A program made the translations under genes and the position numbers. 50,897 bases of DNA, taken from Bacteroidia bacterium (GTDB lineage Bacteria > Bacteroidota > Bacteroidia > Cytophagales > Cyclobacteriaceae). The notes beneath the pieces are model-generated. The model had not been told where the DNA came from and did no database searches. It saw only the letters and a program-made list of their open reading frames with translations. Location: assembly GCA_030426345.1 (NCBI GenBank), contig JAUHYU010000030.1:1-50897 (forward strand), written 5' to 3'. Below, piece after piece: positions 35,651-44,793 of the stretch (position 1 is its first letter; each line of letters starts with the position of its first letter).

Positions 35651-35671
35651 ACTTTTCAGTTTTTGAAATTT

Positions 35672-35698
35672 AAAATCCCTGTTCAGGGATTTTTTTTT
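35672..35698 (+). terminator. Rho-independent terminator after DUF4295
   Basis: A 10-bp perfect stem with a two-base loop (arms 35672-35681 and 35684-35693) leads into a T-run. It separates the ribosomal-protein unit from ftsY. Confidence 0.88.
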
Positions 35699-35733
35699 CT
35701 CTATTTTCATTCTGCCTTTACCCGACCAACGTT

Positions 35734-36687
35734 ATGTTCAAGTTTTTCTCCAAAAACAACAAGGAAAATCTCGACAAGGGACTAGAAAAAAGTAAAACCA
35801 ACTTTTTTTCTAAGCTTGGCAAAGCCGTAGTTGGTAAATCCACCGTTGATGATGAAGTCCTCGATGAATTAGAGGAGGTTCTCATCACCTCAGATGTGGG
35901 TGTAGATACCACTATAAAAATTATTGAGCGCATTGAGGCTAGGGTTGCGAGAGATAAGTACTTGAACACTCAAGAGCTAGATCGCATCCTCAAGGAAGAG
36001 ATTGCTGCACTTTTGGGTGAAAATAATGCCCTTGACCAAGAGGATTTCAGCATCCCGTCAGACAAAGTTCCTTATATTTTGCTAGTGGTCGGAGTAAATG
36101 GTGTGGGCAAAACGACTACCATCGGGAAACTGGCAAGTCAATTTAAGGCACGAGGAAAAAAAGTAGTATTAGGAGCTGCAGATACGTTTAGAGCAGCAGC
36201 TGTAGACCAGCTTATACTTTGGGGTGAGCGTGTTGGCGTTCCGGTCGTTTCCCATGGAATGAATACAGATCCAGCTTCTGTGGCTTATGATGCGGTGAAA
36301 GAAGGTGTGGAGAGTGGTGCAGATATCGTAATTATTGATACAGCAGGCAGGCTGCACACCAAAGTAAATCTGATGAATGAATTATCTAAAATAAAACGGG
36401 TAATTCAGAAGTTTAGGGAAGATGCCCCTCATGAGGTTATGCTTGTACTTGACGGAAGTACTGGTCAAAATGCCATGATTCAGGCGAAGGAATTTACTAA
36501 AGCCACCGAGGTAACTTCTTTGGCCATCACCAAACTAGACGGCACCGCCAAAGGAGGTGTAGTAATCGGCATCAGCAATGAATTTAAAATCCCTGTAAAA
36601 TATATTGGTGTAGGTGAAAAAGTAGATGACCTACAGATATTCAATAGAATGGAATTTATTGATTCCTTTTTCAGCAAAAGTAAGTAA
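35734..36687 (+). CDS. ftsY: Signal recognition particle receptor FtsY
   Basis: The 317-residue GTPase docks ribosome-nascent-chain complexes bound to SRP at the membrane. The N domain (about residues 20-95) is followed by the G domain with GVNGVGKTT (120-128), DTAGRLHTKVNLM and TKLDGTAKGG. The acidic A domain of enterobacterial FtsY is missing, which is normal in Bacteroidota. Two bases separate its stop from the convergent DUF6048 stop. Confidence 0.98.
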   Translation: MFKFFSKNNKENLDKGLEKSKTNFFSKLGKAVVGKSTVDDEVLDELEEVLITSDVGVDTTIKIIERIEARVARDKYLNTQELDRILKEEIAALLGENNALDQEDFSIPSDKVPYILLVVGVNGVGKTTTIGKLASQFKARGKKVVLGAADTFRAAAVDQLILWGERVGVPVVSHGMNTDPASVAYDAVKEGVESGADIVIIDTAGRLHTKVNLMNELSKIKRVIQKFREDAPHEVMLVLDGSTGQNAMIQAKEFTKATEVTSLAITKLDGTAKGGVVIGISNEFKIPVKYIGVGEKVDDLQIFNRMEFIDSFFSKSK

Positions 36688-36689
36688 TA

Positions 36690-37403
36690 CTACTTATTGC
36701 CCTTCTTTTCAATTACTTTGTCATTCTCAATATAAACTTGCTTTTTCCTAAAGGGAAGCTTGTACGACACATAATAGTTAAATCCAAAAGCTGAATTATT
36801 GATGTGCTTCCCAAAACCCGGCACATAGTAAGGACGCAAACTATCCGTTCTCTCTACATCCAGCTTTAATTTGAAGCGCGCCGTAAATCCAAAATACAAC
36901 TGTTTCACGATCCTGATCTTTATCCCGGCAACCATTTCATACCAATTAGCACTTACTTTATCATTTTCTACAGACTCCAGCCCAGAAGGCCAACCTATTT
37001 CTGACTGAATAATTGCGCTTGTGTTATAATCAAGTTGGTCTTTAAATGATGACATAGCGTACCTGAGTCCAAAAAATGCCACATTCTGATCAGGGTCTTT
37101 ATCCATGAAATTGATGTCGGCACCAAGCCGCAAATAGGAGCCATCATTTTCATATGTATAAGAATCTTCATTCAAGTCAAAACTTGATACACCATAATCC
37201 GCCACCACAAAAAAGCGATCAATATCCATCTCTGCCTCTACCTCAAAAAAATTTCTCTTTTCGGAAAACACCATGTATCCCAAGGTTCCTGGATCTGCCC
37301 CAATTCTAATGGACGTAGGCGCGTATTTACCCACCTGCCCAAATGCAGCCGCACCGTATGTTAGAAGAAGTACGCTAAAAATATATTTCAAGGTTGACCT
37401 CAT
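36690..37403 (-). CDS. DUF6048 family outer-membrane beta-barrel protein
   Basis: The 237-residue protein has a signal peptide (YIFSVLLLTYGAAAFGQ) and alternating hydrophobic strands with aromatic girdle residues, fitting a small outer-membrane barrel. The family is recognised by its partnership with DUF6452, whose gene overlaps this one by 29 bases upstream. No function is known. Its last residues (IEKKGNK) are polar rather than the usual barrel end, so surface exposure of the tail is uncertain. Confidence 0.8.
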   Translation of the reverse strand: MRSTLKYIFSVLLLTYGAAAFGQVGKYAPTSIRIGADPGTLGYMVFSEKRNFFEVEAEMDIDRFFVVADYGVSSFDLNEDSYTYENDGSYLRLGADINFMDKDPDQNVAFFGLRYAMSSFKDQLDYNTSAIIQSEIGWPSGLESVENDKVSANWYEMVAGIKIRIVKQLYFGFTARFKLKLDVERTDSLRPYYVPGFGKHINNSAFGFNYYVSYKLPFRKKQVYIENDKVIEKKGNK

Positions 37404-37932
37404 TAAATCTGGAAAGTTTATCTTCGATTATTTCTGTGGAAGAAAAAGAAACCTCATCTACATTCAAATTGATGTATGAAATCTCGACTCCGCAGTCTTC
37501 AGAAATAATTCTCTGTCGCTGATCATAGCTTATCGAAATTGTCTGTAGCATGGGATTGACATACATTGTTGTGTCTATCGTGAGTGGATCAAGTGATAAG
37601 GTGTCATATCTTATAGAATCCAGCATCTCCAAATGAAAAGTTGTCACATCGCTGGAAGGGTTTAATGGAAGTGCAAATGTCAGCGACCTTGTCCGCCAAT
37701 CATAAAAAACAGAATCGTTGCCCTCTGCTGTTACTTTATAAAAAAGTGTATCAACACTAGTGTATTCAATTTTGCCCGATTCCAATGTGTCTGCATTTAC
37801 AAAACCTATCAAAAAATCATTGTTGGATATAGAAACACAGTCTTCATCCTGACAGGAAAAAAACAAGCTGCCAGATAGAATTAACATCAACCAACTCGCC
37901 ACCTGATACGTCCTACATTTTGCTTTAGGCAT
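37375..37932 (-). CDS. DUF6452 family lipoprotein
   Basis: The 185-residue protein starts MPKAKCRTYQVASWLMLILSG and has the lipobox LFFSCQ, indicating a lipoprotein. The rest is beta-rich with several DSIRYDTLSL-type repeats of short strands. The 29-base overlap with the DUF6048 gene suggests coupled translation and a common role at the outer membrane. The function is unknown. Confidence 0.78.
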   Translation of the reverse strand: MPKAKCRTYQVASWLMLILSGSLFFSCQDEDCVSISNNDFLIGFVNADTLESGKIEYTSVDTLFYKVTAEGNDSVFYDWRTRSLTFALPLNPSSDVTTFHLEMLDSIRYDTLSLDPLTIDTTMYVNPMLQTISISYDQRQRIISEDCGVEISYINLNVDEVSFSSTEIIEDKLSRFNEVNLEIYF

Positions 37933-38047
37933 AAACTTCTTTTCAAAATGAAACGCAAATTTATCTATTATTATGATTTACGCTGCATTTAATCTCATTT
38001 AGCTATGGCTTAAAACCAATACTTCCTTAGGTGCCCGATTTTTTTGC

Positions 38048-38055
38048 TAATTTTG
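38048..38055 (+). promoter_or_regulatory. Candidate -7 promoter box of rimO
   Basis: TAATTTTG matches the TAnnTTTG consensus and lies 20 bases before the TTG start, so the leader would be very short. No clear -33 box was found. Confidence 0.4.
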
Positions 38056-38074
38056 CGGCTTAATAGAAACTATT

Positions 38075-39394
38075 TTGAAAACAAAAGGCGCAAGCAAACC
38101 AAAAGTAAATCTCGTCACCCTTGGGTGTTCTAAAAATCTCGTTGACTCTGAGGTGATCATGACCCAACTAAAGGGTAACGGAATATCTGTAGCCCATGAA
38201 GCAGATGGCAATGAGAATAATATCGTGATCATCAATACATGTGGATTTATTGATAATGCAAAGCAAGAATCCATTGACACAATCTTGAAATATACAGAGG
38301 CCAAAGAAAACGGATTGATCGAAAAAGTGTATGTGACCGGATGCTTGAGTCAGCGCTATCGCGATGATCTGGAAGATGAAATTCCAAACGTAGATGCGTG
38401 GTTTGGCACCATGGAATTACCAATGCTTTTGAAGAAATTCAAAGCCGACTACAAGCATGAACTCATCGGAGAACGCGTCACTACTACCTCAAGACACTAT
38501 GCTTATCTGAAAATATCAGAAGGTTGTGACAGACCATGCTCCTTTTGTGCTATCCCGATTATGCGTGGCAAGCACGTTTCCAAGCCTATCGAACAAATCA
38601 TTACAGAAGCGAAAAACCTAGCCAAAAATGGCGTGAAGGAATTGTTGCTGATCGCCCAGGATTCTACTTATTACGGCTTAGATATTTACAAAAAAAGAAA
38701 CTTCGCAGAATTGCTCGATCAACTTTCAGATGTAGAAGGTATAGAATGGATTCGGTTGCACTATGCCTTTCCATCCGGTTTTCCGGAAGATATTTTGGAA
38801 GTGATGGCCAGAAAACCAAAGATTTGCAACTACCTCGATATCCCGTTGCAACATGCATCGACAAATATGTTGGAGATCATGCGCCGTGGTACAACCATGG
38901 CCAGAACAGAAAAGCTATTGGCAAATATCCGTGCAAAAGTTCCCGGTATTGCCATTCGTACGACAATGCTTGTCGGCCATCCCGGAGAAACAGAAGAAGA
39001 TTTTCAGGAACTGATGGATTTTGTTGAAAGAAACAGGTTTGAGCGATTGGGTGTTTTTGCCTATTCTCATGAAGAAGGAACGCATGCAGGTCAAATGAAA
39101 GATGATGTTCCGCAGAAAGTGAAAGATACGCGAGCGAATGAGTTGATGGAATTGCAGGAGCAAATTTCCTTAGAACTCAATGACGCCAAAGTTGGTAAAA
39201 CGTATAAAACCTTGATTGACCGGAAAGAATCGGGATATTTTATTGGGCGAACAGAGTTTGATTCACCTGAGGTGGATAACGAAGTTTTGATAGATGCCAA
39301 AGAACACTATCTGAAAATTGGTGATTTTGCAGATATTGAAATAATCGAAGCCAGAGAGTTTGACTTGATCGGCGTTCCTGCCAAGCAAAATTAA
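38075..39394 (+). CDS. rimO: Ribosomal protein S12 methylthiotransferase
   Basis: The 439-residue radical-SAM enzyme adds a methylthio group to an aspartate of ribosomal protein S12. C18, C56 and C90 in the UPF0004 domain (LGCSKN, NTCGF, VTGCL) hold the auxiliary cluster, and C151-x3-C155-x2-C158 (CDRPCSFC) holds the SAM cluster. A C-terminal TRAM domain (residues about 375-439) follows. There is no ATG before C18, so TTG at 38075 is the likely start. RimO rather than MiaB is indicated by GCSKNLVDSE and the overall sequence. Confidence 0.96.
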   Translation: MKTKGASKPKVNLVTLGCSKNLVDSEVIMTQLKGNGISVAHEADGNENNIVIINTCGFIDNAKQESIDTILKYTEAKENGLIEKVYVTGCLSQRYRDDLEDEIPNVDAWFGTMELPMLLKKFKADYKHELIGERVTTTSRHYAYLKISEGCDRPCSFCAIPIMRGKHVSKPIEQIITEAKNLAKNGVKELLLIAQDSTYYGLDIYKKRNFAELLDQLSDVEGIEWIRLHYAFPSGFPEDILEVMARKPKICNYLDIPLQHASTNMLEIMRRGTTMARTEKLLANIRAKVPGIAIRTTMLVGHPGETEEDFQELMDFVERNRFERLGVFAYSHEEGTHAGQMKDDVPQKVKDTRANELMELQEQISLELNDAKVGKTYKTLIDRKESGYFIGRTEFDSPEVDNEVLIDAKEHYLKIGDFADIEIIEAREFDLIGVPAKQN

Positions 39395-39509
39395 ACCCCT
39401 ATTCATAAATATTGATAAATTTGAGTTCTTATCTGTTCAATCATGAATCCAATTTAACTCAAGTCCGTTGCAATAACTTTTAGTTGACAAAAGTCATTAT
39501 ATTTATTTT

Positions 39510-41072
39510 ATGCAATTACATCAAATTAACTTTGAAGGCACTAAACGATTCTCCCCTCTCTTTTTAGATTATATCCGTGGCGAAAAAAAACTATCTAAAT
39601 TCCATGGTGCTCGTCCTCAAATCGAAAGCTTTGAAGCCACGATTGCCAACCGTAATTTTGAAGACGAAAAACGGGAAGTGTTGGTCGATGTGTTGAAAAG
39701 CCAATATGAAAATTGTGAAACCAGAAGCCAAGTTGCCCAAAATATAGCATCACTCCGACAGCCAAACACATTTACCGTCACGACGGGGCATCAGTTGAAT
39801 ATCTTTACCGGACCATTATTTTTTGTTTATAAAATTGTGGCAGCGATCAACATGGCCAGAAGTTTAAAGGTGAAATATCCTGAATATAATTTTGTGCCGG
39901 TATATTGGATGGCTACGGAAGATCATGACTTTGAAGAGATTAATAACTTCAATTTATTCGGAAAAAAATACAGTTGGAAATCTGATCAGAAAGGCCCTGT
40001 GGGAAGATTTTCCACAGAATCAATGAAAATACTTCTTGACGAAATTCCTGAAAAACCTGAGCTATTTACCAAAGGATATCTGGGACAAAAGACACTTGCA
40101 GATGCCACGAGAGATATCGTGAACGAGCTGTTTGGAGAGCAGGGACTAGTTATTTTAGATGCTGACGATAAGCAGCTAAAGAAGGCATTGCTGCCGGTGA
40201 TGAAAGCAGATATTTTCCATAATGAAGCGCATTCTTTAGCTCAAGCTGCCACTGAAGAATTAGAAGAAATGGGCTACAAAGGTCAAATATATCCCAGGCC
40301 CATCAATTTCTTTTACATGGAAAATGGCCTTCGTGAGCGCATCGAATTAGTTGATGGAAATTATGTGGTTTTGAATACCTCGTTGACTTTTACGAAGGGA
40401 GAATTACAGCAAGAGATTGATGAAAACCCAGAAAAATTTAGTCCAAATGTGGTACTTCGCCCTGTATATGAAGAGATCATTTTACCCAATCTTGCCTACA
40501 TCGGCGGGCCTGCCGAAGTTACTTATTGGCTTCAATTAAAAGGCGTGTTTGAACACTTTAAAGTTCCATTTCCTATTGTTTTTCCAAGGTCTTTTGCCAT
40601 GATCCTGACAGGGGTCATAGCAAAAAAGATGGATAAAATCCCCTTAAAATCCATGGATATATTTGAGGATTATGATGAGCTAAAAGAAAAAATCCTCTAT
40701 AGCAATTCAGAACCCGCCCACGATTTAGCCGATCAATTAAAAGATATCGAAAAGGCCTTTAAATCCATACAAGACAAGGCTAATGAGCTGGATCCCTCTT
40801 TGGAAGGATTTGTAATGAGTGAGTTTAAAAAGACCGAAAAAAGCGTCGACAATATCCAGAAAAGGCTAAAAAAGGCTGAGGAGCAAAAAGAAGCTACAAG
40901 GATCAAGCAACTGGAAAGTGTGCTTGACAAACTATTTCCTAATGGAAATCCGCAGGAGCGCGAGGACAATCTGCTGAATTTTTACATTAATAATCCGAAT
41001 TTTATCAATGAACTACTAGCGATCCTCGATCCATTTATTTTGAAATACAACCTGCTGACAGAAGATGCTTAA
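39510..41072 (+). CDS. bshC: Bacillithiol biosynthesis cysteine-adding enzyme
   Basis: This 520-residue enzyme joins cysteine to glucosaminyl-malate, the last step in bacillithiol synthesis. FTVTTGHQLNIFTGPLFFVYKIVAAI, PVYWMATEDHDFEE and the YIGGPAEVTYWLQLKG segment identify BshC, and a coiled-coil region (about 405-475) follows as in characterised members. It overlaps the next gene by eight bases. bshA is 2.5 kb away on the other strand; bshB is not in the window. An AAAATCCATG copy is at 40646. Confidence 0.95.
   Translation: MQLHQINFEGTKRFSPLFLDYIRGEKKLSKFHGARPQIESFEATIANRNFEDEKREVLVDVLKSQYENCETRSQVAQNIASLRQPNTFTVTTGHQLNIFTGPLFFVYKIVAAINMARSLKVKYPEYNFVPVYWMATEDHDFEEINNFNLFGKKYSWKSDQKGPVGRFSTESMKILLDEIPEKPELFTKGYLGQKTLADATRDIVNELFGEQGLVILDADDKQLKKALLPVMKADIFHNEAHSLAQAATEELEEMGYKGQIYPRPINFFYMENGLRERIELVDGNYVVLNTSLTFTKGELQQEIDENPEKFSPNVVLRPVYEEIILPNLAYIGGPAEVTYWLQLKGVFEHFKVPFPIVFPRSFAMILTGVIAKKMDKIPLKSMDIFEDYDELKEKILYSNSEPAHDLADQLKDIEKAFKSIQDKANELDPSLEGFVMSEFKKTEKSVDNIQKRLKKAEEQKEATRIKQLESVLDKLFPNGNPQEREDNLLNFYINNPNFINELLAILDPFILKYNLLTEDA
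40635..40655 (+). repeat. AAAATCCATG copy 9, full unit (inside bshC)
   Basis: AAAATCCCCTT precedes AAAATCCATG. It is in sense with bshC and is read as Leu-Lys-Ser-Met-Asp, a different frame from copies 1, 4 and 10. Confidence 0.75.
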
Positions 41073-41625
41073 GAATGAACTCAGAAAAATCTACCTCCAA
41101 AAAAGGAAAGCTATTTCTACTAAAAAAGCCTCAGAATTCCATGAAAATATTCTTGCCAATTTTGAGCAGTTTCTCCCTCAAGAAATAAGGACAGCCCATA
41201 TTTATTTGCCAATTATTGACAAGGCAGAGATTGACACCTGGCCAATTATCAAATTTTTATGGTCGAAAAACATCCAAGTGGTAGTGCCAAAAATTGAATC
41301 AAATACTTTGATGACGACATGGCATTTGACGCCAGAAACAAAACTAGTGGAAAACCAATATAAAGTTCCAGAACCTATCGATGCCGAACTTGCCAACAAC
41401 GAATCCATCGACATGATTATTCTACCACTTTTAGTTTGCGACATACACGGAAATCGAGTTGGGTATGGCAAAGGATATTACGATGCTTTTTTATCATCTA
41501 TCAACCGCGATTTGCTCAAAGTTGGGTTGGGCTATTTTTCGCCAATTGATGAAAAATTCACTGTTAACACTTGGGATGTTCCGCTGGATTATTGCATCAC
41601 GCCAGAAGCAGTAGTTAGATTTTAG
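41065..41625 (+). CDS. 5-formyltetrahydrofolate cyclo-ligase
   Basis: The 186-residue enzyme converts 5-formyl-THF to 5,10-methenyl-THF with ATP. The N-terminal RKIYLQKRKAIS and the C-terminal RVGYGKGYYDAFLS motif are diagnostic. It begins eight bases inside the end of bshC and ends 11 bases inside the convergent mnmD gene, so both ends overlap neighbours. Confidence 0.92.
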   Translation: MLKNELRKIYLQKRKAISTKKASEFHENILANFEQFLPQEIRTAHIYLPIIDKAEIDTWPIIKFLWSKNIQVVVPKIESNTLMTTWHLTPETKLVENQYKVPEPIDAELANNESIDMIILPLLVCDIHGNRVGYGKGYYDAFLSSINRDLLKVGLGYFSPIDEKFTVNTWDVPLDYCITPEAVVRF

Positions 41626-42292
41626 TTGCCCGCACCATTTGCATTTTTCCAGGAGGGCCGGGAAGTGATTCCACCTCAAAACCTATAGATTTTAGATCCC
41701 TTTTTAGTTGTCCTTTGGCGCAATAGGTCACAAAAACTCCATGGATTTTGAGGGCATTCCAGACCTTTTTTAACACATCAACCTCCCACATCTCTGGTTG
41801 CTTGGATGGGGCAAATGCATCAAAAAAGCAAATGTCAAATTTTTCCTTGGCAGAATAATCTTGAACTTTTATTTCATGCTTGAATAATTCAAACTTTGGA
41901 AGTATCCGCGATTGCTCGTTCCACGGCGAAGCATGAATCTGTTGAAATATCCCTGTACTATTTTCTCCCTCAAGTATTTGAGCATAGTTCAATTTCGATG
42001 TCTCTTCTTCAGAAAGTGGAAAAGCTTCAAGGCTTTCATAGTGAATAGACTTATTTTCTGCCTTAGCAAACAAAACACACAACAAGGCATTTAGGCCGGT
42101 TCCAAAACCAATTTCAAGAATTGATGCCTCCTCAATTTTTTCCCTCTCTAAGAAATAAAGCAGCCCCATTTCCATGAAAATATGTTTCGATTCCTGAATA
42201 GCCCCGTGAGTAGAATGGTAAGTTTCGTTCAGTTCAGGAATGTAAAGCGTATGTGAACCATCGTCCGTTACGACCAGTCTTTTGTCGCTCAT
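41615..42292 (-). CDS. mnmD: tRNA 5-methylaminomethyl-2-thiouridine methyltransferase, MnmD-like
   Basis: The 225-residue SAM-dependent enzyme matches the methyltransferase half of MnmC without its oxidoreductase half. ILEIGFGTGLNALLC binds SAM and FFDAFAPSKQPEMWEVDVLKK follows. It would complete mnm5s2U34 in tRNAs reading split-box codons. Its start overlaps the stop of ispF by four bases (ATGA). It ends in convergent overlap with the folate cyclo-ligase gene. Confidence 0.92.
   Translation of the reverse strand: MSDKRLVVTDDGSHTLYIPELNETYHSTHGAIQESKHIFMEMGLLYFLEREKIEEASILEIGFGTGLNALLCVLFAKAENKSIHYESLEAFPLSEEETSKLNYAQILEGENSTGIFQQIHASPWNEQSRILPKFELFKHEIKVQDYSAKEKFDICFFDAFAPSKQPEMWEVDVLKKVWNALKIHGVFVTYCAKGQLKRDLKSIGFEVESLPGPPGKMQMVRATKI
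41740..41760 (-). repeat. AAAATCCATG copy 10 (inside mnmD)
   Basis: On the minus strand GGAATGCCCTC precedes AAAATCCATGG. It is in sense with the gene and read as Lys-Ile-His-Gly. Confidence 0.7.
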
Positions 42293-42768
42293 GATCTGGA
42301 GATCAACACCGTGGCATATGCCGACACCCCTTCCTGCCTGCCTACAAAACCTAGTTTTTCTGTCGTGGTGGCTTTGATGGAAATGTCTTCCTCATCGATG
42401 CTCATAACACCCGAAAGACAGGTTTTCATCTGGGGAATGTGTGGATTTATTTTTGGTAATTGCAAGCAAATGGTAGAATCAATATTTTCTATTTCCCATC
42501 CATCCTCCCGAATGATGTCCATGGTTTCTTTTAGCAAAAGTTTGCTATCGATTCCTTTGAACTTCGGATCAGTATCTGAAAAATGAAATCCGATATCCCG
42601 TTTATTCGCCGCGCCGAGCAGCGCGTCACAAATCACATGAATTAATACATCTGCATCAGAATGGCCCACAGCACCTTTTGAATGCTCCAACTTTATTCCT
42701 CCCAACCAAAAATCTTCGCTCTCTTTTAGCTGATGTACGTCATATCCAAAACCAACCCTGATTTTCAT
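42289..42768 (-). CDS. ispF: 2-C-methyl-D-erythritol 2,4-cyclodiphosphate synthase
   Basis: The 159-residue enzyme of the MEP isoprenoid pathway cyclises CDP-ME-2-phosphate. Metal-binding D10 and H12 (GYDVHQL) and H44 (VLIHVICDALLGA) are present, as is GHSDADV. Length is typical. It is coupled to mnmD by a four-base overlap. The other MEP genes are not in the window. Confidence 0.97.
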   Translation of the reverse strand: MKIRVGFGYDVHQLKESEDFWLGGIKLEHSKGAVGHSDADVLIHVICDALLGAANKRDIGFHFSDTDPKFKGIDSKLLLKETMDIIREDGWEIENIDSTICLQLPKINPHIPQMKTCLSGVMSIDEEDISIKATTTEKLGFVGRQEGVSAYATVLISRS

Positions 42769-42824
42769 AAAACTATTTTTAGAATGGTTGCCACGGGTGT
42801 TGTGTTGGCAAAACGATCAAAAAA

Positions 42825-43460
42825 CTATTTGGATTTCTTCTTAGGCAAGGTTCTAAATACATGATCCCACAGCGGAGAAGAAACACCGAATGCTACATCA
42901 GGATCTTTATAGTGATGGATTCCATGATTTACCCATAGCACCTTAAAAGCATTTTTTGGTGGCTGAAAGGCATGAACAATAAAATGAACCGTCAGATAAC
43001 CGGCATATCCAAACAAAAAACCGGGTGTAAACCCATAGGTAGCGTCTCCAATAATGAGTTTGAACAAATACAAAAACATGAATGCAATTGCAATGATCGC
43101 CAGTGGAGGCATGGCCAACCTAGATTTGTCCTTAGGATATTCATGGTGCAATCCATGCATATTGTACTGAAACCACCCCTTGAATTTGTTCGTGGGAAGC
43201 ATGTGGTACAAATAGCGGTGCATCAAATATTCGAATAACGTCCAAGCTAAAACACCTATAATGATCAAACTCGCATATTGTCCCAAGTTTAAGGCCGATT
43301 GAGTAGTTCCCCAATACAAAAAGCCTAATCCAAACAGTGTCAACATGGAAATCGGAATAGATGCATGAGAATTTGTCAACCTATCTAAAACAGGGTTCTC
43401 AAACATTTTTGCAGCCTTGTCGTTCCTTGGCTTTATATCATGTATGGCCTTATATTTCAT
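42825..43460 (-). CDS. Fatty acid hydroxylase family membrane protein
   Basis: This 211-residue membrane protein of the fatty acid hydroxylase/sterol desaturase superfamily has the full set of histidine motifs for a di-iron site: HRYLYH, HGLHHEYP, H in IVHAF and NHGIHHYKDPD. It has about four membrane segments. The layout is closest to fatty acid 2-hydroxylases, which fits the hydroxylated sphingolipid or capnine-type lipids of Bacteroidota, but the substrate is inferred. It is monocistronic. Confidence 0.88.
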   Translation of the reverse strand: MKYKAIHDIKPRNDKAAKMFENPVLDRLTNSHASIPISMLTLFGLGFLYWGTTQSALNLGQYASLIIIGVLAWTLFEYLMHRYLYHMLPTNKFKGWFQYNMHGLHHEYPKDKSRLAMPPLAIIAIAFMFLYLFKLIIGDATYGFTPGFLFGYAGYLTVHFIVHAFQPPKNAFKVLWVNHGIHHYKDPDVAFGVSSPLWDHVFRTLPKKKSK

Positions 43461-43548
43461 ATGCTTGCATGGAAAATCTCCAATATTGAGAATACAAAAT
43501 TAACATGTTGTTTAATATCACCCAATGAAATTTGCATCCATTTTAATT

Positions 43549-44691
43549 CTATGCAGAAACAGTACTTGATGTTTGCTCCAGTACATCCTTATAATACCTT
43601 ACATATTCTGGCAATATTTTACTCAATTCAAATTCTTTGGCTCGAGAAAGTGCATTCTTTTTGAACGTAGGCAGATTTTTATCATCCAATATCTCAAGTG
43701 CAAACTTGGTCATGGATTCTACATCACCCACATTGCTCAAATACCCCGAAAATCCATGAATATTTAATTCTGGCAGTCCACCGGCATTTGACGAAACGAC
43801 CGGCACCTCACAGGCCATAGCCTCCAAAGCCGCCAATCCAAAACTTTCCTTCTCAGATGGCATCACAAAAAGATCAGCTACTGAAAGTACTTCTTCCACC
43901 GCCTCCAGCTTGCCAAGGAAACGAATATCATCACAATATGCACATTCCCTACAAATTCCTTCTATTTTAGTTCTTTCTGGACCATCACCTACCAACAATA
44001 GTTTCACCGGGATTTCCTTGCGTAATTTCTGGAATACATAGACCACGTCTTCTACTCTTTTTACCTTCCGGAAATTGGAAGTATGCACCACGAGTTTTTC
44101 ACCATTCGGACAAATCGCTGTTTTGAAATGTGCTTTTTCCAGTTTTTTGAACCTTTCCAAATCAATAAAGTTCGGTATCACCCTAATCTCCTTATTAATA
44201 TCGAAATGCTTATGCGTATCGTTTTTTAAATCCTCTGAAACTGCTGTAATTCCATCACTTTGATTAATACTGAAGGTCACCACCGGCTCAAAGGAAGGGT
44301 CTCTGCCAACCAAGGTGATGTCCGTGCCATGCAAGGTAGTTATCACAGGGATTTCAATATTCTGCTGCTTAAGTATCTGCTTGGCAATAAAAGCTGCTGA
44401 TGCGTGCGGAATCGCATAGTGTACATGGAGAATATCTAACTTCTCATATTTCACCACATCTACCATTTTGCTGGCTAAGGCGGTTTCATAAGGAGCATAT
44501 TGAAACAGCGGATATGCCATCATATCTACCTCATGATAAAATAGGTTTTCATTAAAAAAATCTAGCCTTGTGGGCTGTGAATAGGTGATAAAATGAACCT
44601 GATGTCCTTCTTTGGCCAATGCTATGCCCAATTCTGTAGCTACAACCCCACTACCTCCAAAAGTCGGATAGCATACAATTCCAATTTTCAT
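43549..44691 (-). CDS. bshA: N-acetyl-alpha-D-glucosaminyl L-malate synthase
   Basis: The 380-residue GT4-type glycosyltransferase makes GlcNAc-malate, the first step of bacillithiol synthesis. It starts at the ATG (MKIGIVCYPTFGGSGVVATELG) rather than a TTG six bases upstream. HVHYAIPHASAAF and the C-terminal MPSEKESFGLAALEAMACEVPVVSSNAGG motif match BshA. A CRECAYCDD stretch adds three closely spaced cysteines near residue 243, which I do not expect from the family's core. A copy of AAAATCCATG is inside the gene. Confidence 0.93.
   Translation of the reverse strand: MKIGIVCYPTFGGSGVVATELGIALAKEGHQVHFITYSQPTRLDFFNENLFYHEVDMMAYPLFQYAPYETALASKMVDVVKYEKLDILHVHYAIPHASAAFIAKQILKQQNIEIPVITTLHGTDITLVGRDPSFEPVVTFSINQSDGITAVSEDLKNDTHKHFDINKEIRVIPNFIDLERFKKLEKAHFKTAICPNGEKLVVHTSNFRKVKRVEDVVYVFQKLRKEIPVKLLLVGDGPERTKIEGICRECAYCDDIRFLGKLEAVEEVLSVADLFVMPSEKESFGLAALEAMACEVPVVSSNAGGLPELNIHGFSGYLSNVGDVESMTKFALEILDDKNLPTFKKNALSRAKEFELSKILPEYVRYYKDVLEQTSSTVSA
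43749..43758 (+). repeat. AAAATCCATG copy 11 (inside bshA)
   Basis: Exact copy antisense to bshA. Its complement is read as Ile-His-Gly-Phe. Confidence 0.7.
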
Positions 44692-44793
44692 TGTCAATAA
44701 TTTTTTATTTTAAAATCTGTTTGATTCGATTTACCTCCCAATACTAATACTGCTTTCTGATGTAAAATTGAGGTAAGAATCCATGGACACCAA

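Noticed and set aside
38536-39027. 163-codon frame within rimO
   Set aside because: It overlaps rimO in another frame and is unusually rich in Arg, Cys and Tyr, a typical shadow composition.
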